Assembly (NCBI RefSeq): GCF_021800405.1
Contig: NZ_CP084550.1
Span: forward strand, 3,038,001 to 3,102,000
DNA: 64,000 nucleotides
Direction: 5' to 3'
Source of the DNA: Arthrobacter sp. FW306-07-I
Lineage (GTDB): Bacteria; Actinomycetota; Actinomycetes; Actinomycetales; Micrococcaceae
Shown in pieces: positions 60,103-64,000 of the stretch. Each line of letters starts with the position of its first letter. Positions within the stretch are counted from its first letter, which is position 1. The notes below the pieces were generated by a model. The model had not been told where the DNA came from, searched no databases, and worked only from the letters and a program-made list of their open reading frames with translations. A program made the translations under genes and the position numbers.

Positions 60103-60290
60103 GCGCGCCGACAAAGTCAGAAAACCCGGCATAGACGCAGAAAAAGCCAAGCAAAAGCGCAGGAAGTGTCCATGGCGTAAAGACTTTGCGCAGGATGCTG
60201 CAAGATCCCGTCAAGCGGCCAAATATGCTTGCTAATTTCGTTTCAGTGCTGGTGCAGGGCCAGCCAATCCGTCTCGCTCAGGAGTACAGA

Positions 60291-60494
60291 ATGCTTTCTC
60301 TCTACACCAACTTCATGATTCGCCTTCGCAACAGCGAAAAGGGCGCAACCGCCGTCGAATACGGCATCATGGTCGCCCTCATCGCAGTCGTCATCATCGT
60401 TGCCGTCACACTGTTGGGTAACAACCTCACGGGTATCTTCAACAATGTCGCCGGCAAGGTATCCCCCACTGTGGCGCCCACGACTGCTCCTTAA
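60291..60494 (+). CDS. flp: Flp family type IVb pilin (locus 2)
   Basis: 67 residues. The leader ends RNSEKG; cleavage after Gly18 gives ATAVEYGIMVALIAVVIIVAV with Glu at mature position 5. The C-terminus (VSPTVAPTTAP) is Pro/Thr rich and differs from locus 1. The ATG at 60291 has AGGAG 6 nt upstream; the frame is open 35 codons further but that part does not fit a pilin leader. An 8-bp hairpin lies before tadE. Confidence 0.94.
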   Translation: MLSLYTNFMIRLRNSEKGATAVEYGIMVALIAVVIIVAVTLLGNNLTGIFNNVAGKVSPTVAPTTAP

Positions 60495-60506
60495 CACCAA
60501 CCGCCA

Positions 60507-60538
60507 TCGCCGTTCCGGACCCCATATCGAAACGGCGA
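60507..60538 (+). other. weak hairpin between flp and tadE (locus 2)
   Basis: An 8-bp perfect inverted repeat (TCGCCGTT and AACGGCGA) around 16 bases, in the same place as the strong hairpin of locus 1. It may play the same part but is much weaker. Confidence 0.35.
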
Positions 60539-60583
60539 CACTCTGCCCGGCAGAAACAAGCAATTCAAGAGGAGGAGCAGCAG

Positions 60584-60958
60584 GTGAGACGTGATTCGGA
60601 ACGCGGCGCGGCCGCCGTCGAATTCGCGATCCTGCTGCCCCTCCTCTTGATGCTTGTGCTGGGGACCATTGAGTTCGGCCGGGCCTACAACGCGCAAATC
60701 ACCCTGACCAACGCGGCCCGGGAGGGCGTGCGTGTCATGGCCATCAACAACAGCCCCACCGCTGCCGCAACCGCAGTTCAAAACGCTGCAGCATCGGTAA
60801 GCTCAACCCTTCCCTCATCAGCCGTCACTGTGAGCCCCATCACGTGCAGCACGGGCACCCAAGTGACGGTCACCGTCAAGTACACACTTTCCACCATCAC
60901 CGGAATTGCCGGGCCGTTCGCGATGACGGGCAAAGGAGTCATGCTGTGCGGCGGCTGA
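60584..60958 (+). CDS. tadE: TadE family pseudopilin (locus 2)
   Basis: 124 residues, with MRRDSERGAAAVEFAILLPLLLMLVLGTIEF showing the cleavage site after Gly8 and Glu at mature position 5. The layout matches the locus 1 copy, including the Cys pair and the CGG end. The GTG at 60584 is preceded by GGAGGAG. Its end overlaps the next gene by 13 bases, exactly as in locus 1. Confidence 0.9.
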   Translation: MRRDSERGAAAVEFAILLPLLLMLVLGTIEFGRAYNAQITLTNAAREGVRVMAINNSPTAAATAVQNAAASVSSTLPSSAVTVSPITCSTGTQVTVTVKYTLSTITGIAGPFAMTGKGVMLCGG

Positions 60959-61995
60959 AAGTAGTACTGCGAGGCGGCGAGACAACCAACGAACATGGCG
61001 CTATTTCGGTGATTGTGGCCATCATGCTGGTGGTCCTGCTCGGCTCCGCGGCCATTGCAGTAGACGTAGGGGTGCTGTATTCGGAGCACGCCCAACTGCA
61101 GAACGGCGCAGACGCTGCCGCCATAGGTGTCGCTCAAAAATGCGCCCGGAACTCCGCGGATACCCTATGCACCACATCGACTTTGGCCGCCACGCTTGCC
61201 AACCAGAATGCACTGGATGGCACCAGCAACGTCCGCTCCATTGCCTTAGACACGACAGGCCGCAAGGTAGTCGTAAATACAACGGCGGCAGAGAACGGCG
61301 CACCCCCCGACTCTGTCTCGCTCTTTTTCGCGGACGTCCTGGGGATTCCGACGGCGAAGGTGGGGGCCAAGTCGTCCGCCGTTTGGGGCAGCCCCAAGGC
61401 CGGAACAACTGCGTTCCCCCTGGCCTTCTCCATCTGCCAAGTTAAGGGCTATGTGGACGGCGCCCTCCAACTCCTCCAGGATCACGGTCAAAACGCCAAT
61501 GCCTCCTGCAACTACGGGCCCTCCGGCGCGGCTGTTGCCGGAGGATACGGATGGTTGAAGCAAGACACGGGTAAGTGCGGTGCCACCATTGACCTCGCGG
61601 TGAGCGAAGGCGGCAGCGATCCCGGAAACAATGCTCCAGGTAACTGCGACGCCACGCTGAACAAGTGGGGCGCCGACATTACTGCAGGCCGAAAAGTTAT
61701 CGTCCTGCTCCCCGTATACAACCAAATCACCGGCACCGGCAACGGAGCAATCTACAGCCTCGTTTCATTTGCTGCATTCGATGTGACGGGCTGGAGGTTC
61801 AGCGGCGGTACCGGCCTTCCTTACGAGTTCCAAAGCACCAAGTCAACGGCAACGGGTGTCACCACTGCGACACAGTGCACAGGGAACTGCCGAGGCGTGA
61901 TCGGCAGGTTCGTGACCTACGTGTCCCTCGCCGACGGCTACACCCTTGGGCCCGTTGACCCTTACGGCGCCACCATCGTCCGCCTCGGCCTCTAG
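60946..61995 (+). CDS. TadG-related pilus assembly protein (locus 2)
   Basis: 349 residues with the anchor NEHGAISVIVAIMLVVLLGSAAIAVDVGVLYSEHAQLQNGADAAAIG and a long outer domain with several Cys. The ending FVTYVSLADGYTLG parallels FVRYVALDEAFDVG of locus 1. I chose the GTG at 60946 within the end of tadE (AAAGGAG upstream), which parallels the ATG of locus 1; the frame is open further left only as a shadow of tadE. Confidence 0.83.
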   Translation: MRRLKVVLRGGETTNEHGAISVIVAIMLVVLLGSAAIAVDVGVLYSEHAQLQNGADAAAIGVAQKCARNSADTLCTTSTLAATLANQNALDGTSNVRSIALDTTGRKVVVNTTAAENGAPPDSVSLFFADVLGIPTAKVGAKSSAVWGSPKAGTTAFPLAFSICQVKGYVDGALQLLQDHGQNANASCNYGPSGAAVAGGYGWLKQDTGKCGATIDLAVSEGGSDPGNNAPGNCDATLNKWGADITAGRKVIVLLPVYNQITGTGNGAIYSLVSFAAFDVTGWRFSGGTGLPYEFQSTKSTATGVTTATQCTGNCRGVIGRFVTYVSLADGYTLGPVDPYGATIVRLGL

Positions 61996-62019
61996 CACTA
62001 CCCCGATCAGGAGAACAAC

Positions 62020-62766
62020 GTGAAATCTCGCATGCTCGCCGGCACGGCCGCCGTAGCCCTGGCGCTTGTGGGAGCCCTTCTCATCATCGTCTACGCGAAC
62101 GGCGCCGACGCTAGGGCGATGGCAAGCATGGAGCCAAAAGACGTTCTCGTAGTGACGAAAGCCGTTCCCGCCGGGACCGCCGTAAGTGACATTGCTGCAT
62201 CGCTGGAGATCAAGAAACTCCCAGCATCCGCAGTTTCTACAAGTGCGCTGAGCAATCTTGACGGCAAGGCCGGCACGGTGACCGGAGTCAACCTGGTTCC
62301 CGGTGAACAACTTCTGGCCGAGCGTCTGATTGCACCCGCAGACGCGAAGGGTGCCTCAAGCGTCAAAGTACCGCCCGGGTTTCAGGAGGTGTCCTTCCAG
62401 CTGGAACCCCAGCGCGTCGTGGGCGGGCAGATGGCCGCTGGCGATCACGTCGGTGTCGCCATGAGTTTCAAGGGCGGTGCGGACAAGGCTAAGCCCGGGG
62501 ACACGACGCAGCTGACCCTGCGGAAGGTGCTGGTGACCTCTATTCAGGGCGCACCCGCGGCGTCTTCCAAAGGCGACAATGCATCCCAGAGTCAGAGTGC
62601 ACCTGTCCCGGCAGGTGCACTCATCATCACGGTCGCGGTAAATGACGTCGATGCCAACAAGATCATCTTCACCTCAATCAACGGTGAGCTCTGGCTCACG
62701 AAGGAACCCATGGACGCGACAGACAGCGGGCCCCGCATTGAGCACCTGGACACGGTGTACAAATGA
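62020..62766 (+). CDS. cpaB: CpaB family pilus assembly protein, SAF domain (locus 2)
   Basis: 248 residues. The membrane segment AGTAAVALALVGALLIIVYANGADA is followed by the SAF part VLVVTKAVPAGTAVSDIAASLEIKKLP. The GTG at 62020 has CAGGAG upstream. The stop overlaps the cpaE start by 4 bases. Similar to the locus 1 copy throughout, with a shorter middle segment. Confidence 0.88.
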   Translation: MKSRMLAGTAAVALALVGALLIIVYANGADARAMASMEPKDVLVVTKAVPAGTAVSDIAASLEIKKLPASAVSTSALSNLDGKAGTVTGVNLVPGEQLLAERLIAPADAKGASSVKVPPGFQEVSFQLEPQRVVGGQMAAGDHVGVAMSFKGGADKAKPGDTTQLTLRKVLVTSIQGAPAASSKGDNASQSQSAPVPAGALIITVAVNDVDANKIIFTSINGELWLTKEPMDATDSGPRIEHLDTVYK

Positions 62767-63956
62767 GCCGTTTCGTCCTCCTCTCCCCCAACGCCGAGTT
62801 CGACCAGAAGCTGCGTACCGCCGTCGCCCATGGCCTGCGCGGCACCGTGCAGACCATCGCCAGTGACATCCTCCCCGCAGGCCCGGCGGAACTGTTCGGC
62901 CTCCTCAACCAGGAGCAGCCCGAAGTCCTGATCATCGGCCCGGACGTTCCTTATGAAGAGGCACTCCGGTTCGCCAAGGTCTTTGACGTCCAGCTCCCCG
63001 GCCTCAGCCTGGTCCTGGTCAGCGACGTGGACCCGGACTTCCTGCTGCACGCCATGCGCGCCGGCATCCGCGACATCCTCAGCCCGCAGGCCGACCCGGC
63101 TGAAATCAGAGTGCTGCTGGAACGCGCCTGCCAGTCCTTCGCCACCCGCCACCGCGGCCCCGAGCAGCAGCAGGCGGAGAACGGCAGGGGCCTGGTCATC
63201 GGCGTCTTCTCCCCCAAGGGCGGCGTGGGCAAAACCACCCTGGCCACCAACATCGCCATCGGCCTGGGCCAGATCGCGCCCATGAGCGTGGTGATCGTTG
63301 ACCTGGACCTGCAGTTCGGGGACGTCGCCTCCGGCCTCTACCTCAACCCGCAGCACACGGTCACGGACGCCGTCACCCCGGCGGCAGCCCAGGATCCGCT
63401 GGTCCTCAAGGCCTTCCTCACCGTGCACCCGGCCGGCATCTACGCCCTGTGCGCCCCGCCCAACCCGGTGGACGCGGACCACATCTCCCCGGAACAGGTC
63501 AGCCATCTGCTGGAGCAGCTGGCGCAGGAATTCCAGTACGTGGTGATCGACACCGCCCCCGGCATGCCGGAAATCGGCCTCGCCGCCATGGAGCAGTGCA
63601 CGGACGTGGTCTGGGTCAGCGCCATGGACATCCCCAGCCTGCGCGGCCTCCGCTCCGGCCTGGAGGTCCTCCGCCAACTCGACATCATGCCCGAATCCCG
63701 CCACGTGGTCCTGAACATGGCCGACGCCAAAGCCGGCCTGAACGTCCGGGACGTCGAATCCACCATCGGCGCGCCCGTGGACGTCAGCGTTCCCCGCTCA
63801 CGCGCCGTGGCACTGTCCACCAACCGCGGCATCCCCGTCCTCCAGGAATCGAAGAAGGACCCCGCCGTCAAAAGCCTCCGCCATCTGGTGGAGCGCTTCA
63901 ACCCGGCTTGGCGCGCCCAGGCGCAGCGGAAGCTTCACCGAAGGGTGGTTATCTGA
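62763..63956 (+). CDS. cpaE: CpaE-like ParA/MinD family ATPase (locus 2)
   Basis: 397 residues: a receiver-like N-terminal domain and a ParA-type ATPase with SPKGGVGKTTLATNIAIGLGQ and VVIVDLDLQFGDVASGLYL. Very similar to the locus 1 protein, yet its codons end almost always in G or C, unlike that copy. The last base of its TGA is the first of the next ATG. Confidence 0.9.
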   Translation: MSRFVLLSPNAEFDQKLRTAVAHGLRGTVQTIASDILPAGPAELFGLLNQEQPEVLIIGPDVPYEEALRFAKVFDVQLPGLSLVLVSDVDPDFLLHAMRAGIRDILSPQADPAEIRVLLERACQSFATRHRGPEQQQAENGRGLVIGVFSPKGGVGKTTLATNIAIGLGQIAPMSVVIVDLDLQFGDVASGLYLNPQHTVTDAVTPAAAQDPLVLKAFLTVHPAGIYALCAPPNPVDADHISPEQVSHLLEQLAQEFQYVVIDTAPGMPEIGLAAMEQCTDVVWVSAMDIPSLRGLRSGLEVLRQLDIMPESRHVVLNMADAKAGLNVRDVESTIGAPVDVSVPRSRAVALSTNRGIPVLQESKKDPAVKSLRHLVERFNPAWRAQAQRKLHRRVVI

Positions 63957-64000
63957 TGAAACTCTCCGAACGAATCAACGCGGTCCAGTCGCGCAATCAG
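63956..64000 (+). CDS. cpaF: start of CpaF-like ATPase (locus 2), cut by window end
   Basis: Fifteen codons, MKLSERINAVQSRNQ, starting in the TGATG overlap with cpaE. Position and the similar [12 protein letters not shown] start of the locus 1 CpaF support this call; the ATPase motifs lie outside the window. Confidence 0.7.
   Translation, partial: MKLSERINAVQSRNQ

Overview
This window is a chromosomal segment of a high-GC actinobacterium. The GC-rich third codon positions, the mycothiol enzyme MshA, a groES-groEL1 pair with CIRCE operators, frequent leaderless genes, a DUF222/HNH protein and gene content close to Arthrobacter/Pseudarthrobacter (Micrococcaceae) all point that way. The genus is an inference from gene content, not from a marker-gene comparison. 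No rRNA, tRNA, transposase, integrase or CRISPR array was seen.

The backbone, read on the minus strand from right to left, is the conserved actinobacterial order rplM-rpsI-glmM-glmS-acpS-nnrD-alr-tsaE-tsaB-rimI-tsaD-groES-groEL-guaB, the same order as Mycobacterium tuberculosis Rv3443c to Rv3411c. It supplies ribosomal proteins, amino-sugar and D-alanine precursors for peptidoglycan, holo-ACP, NAD(P)HX repair, t6A tRNA modification, chaperonin and GMP synthesis. Gene blocks interrupt it. One is a treX-treY-treZ trehalose operon with an aldo/keto reductase (34.4-41.9 kb). Another holds ino1, fhs, mshA, a GH4 glycosidase and a PfkB kinase (26-34 kb). A third holds a CPBP protease, a YbdK ligase, NagZ, a shikimate-dehydrogenase-like enzyme and a methyltransferase (15-21.7 kb). 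A fourth holds ATP-dependent ligase LigB, a DUF389 membrane protein and two tandem OatA-like acyltransferases (5.5-12.3 kb). The left end has a DUF222/HNH protein and an ABC exporter.

The right end (52.2-64.0 kb) carries two tandem Tad/Flp pilus loci. Locus 1 is complete: prepilin peptidase, Flp, TadE, TadG-like, CpaB, CpaE, CpaF, TadB, TadC. Locus 2 repeats the order Flp, TadE, TadG-like, CpaB, CpaE, CpaF and runs off the window. The copies differ in base composition: locus 1 is visibly less GC-rich at third positions.

Two structures are not explained by ordinary annotation. (i) A pair of 59-bp palindromes each begins exactly 1 nt after a stop codon (after ybdK and after the CPBP gene), with a compensatory base-pair change between copies. 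(ii) Two arrays of exactly 32-bp period, in opposite orientation, bracket a DUF559 nuclease-like gene (31,680-33,090) and look like the ends of a small repeat-associated element. Many first genes of transcription units lack a Shine-Dalgarno and instead have a TANNNT box 6-7 nt before the start codon. I used this pattern to choose several starts.
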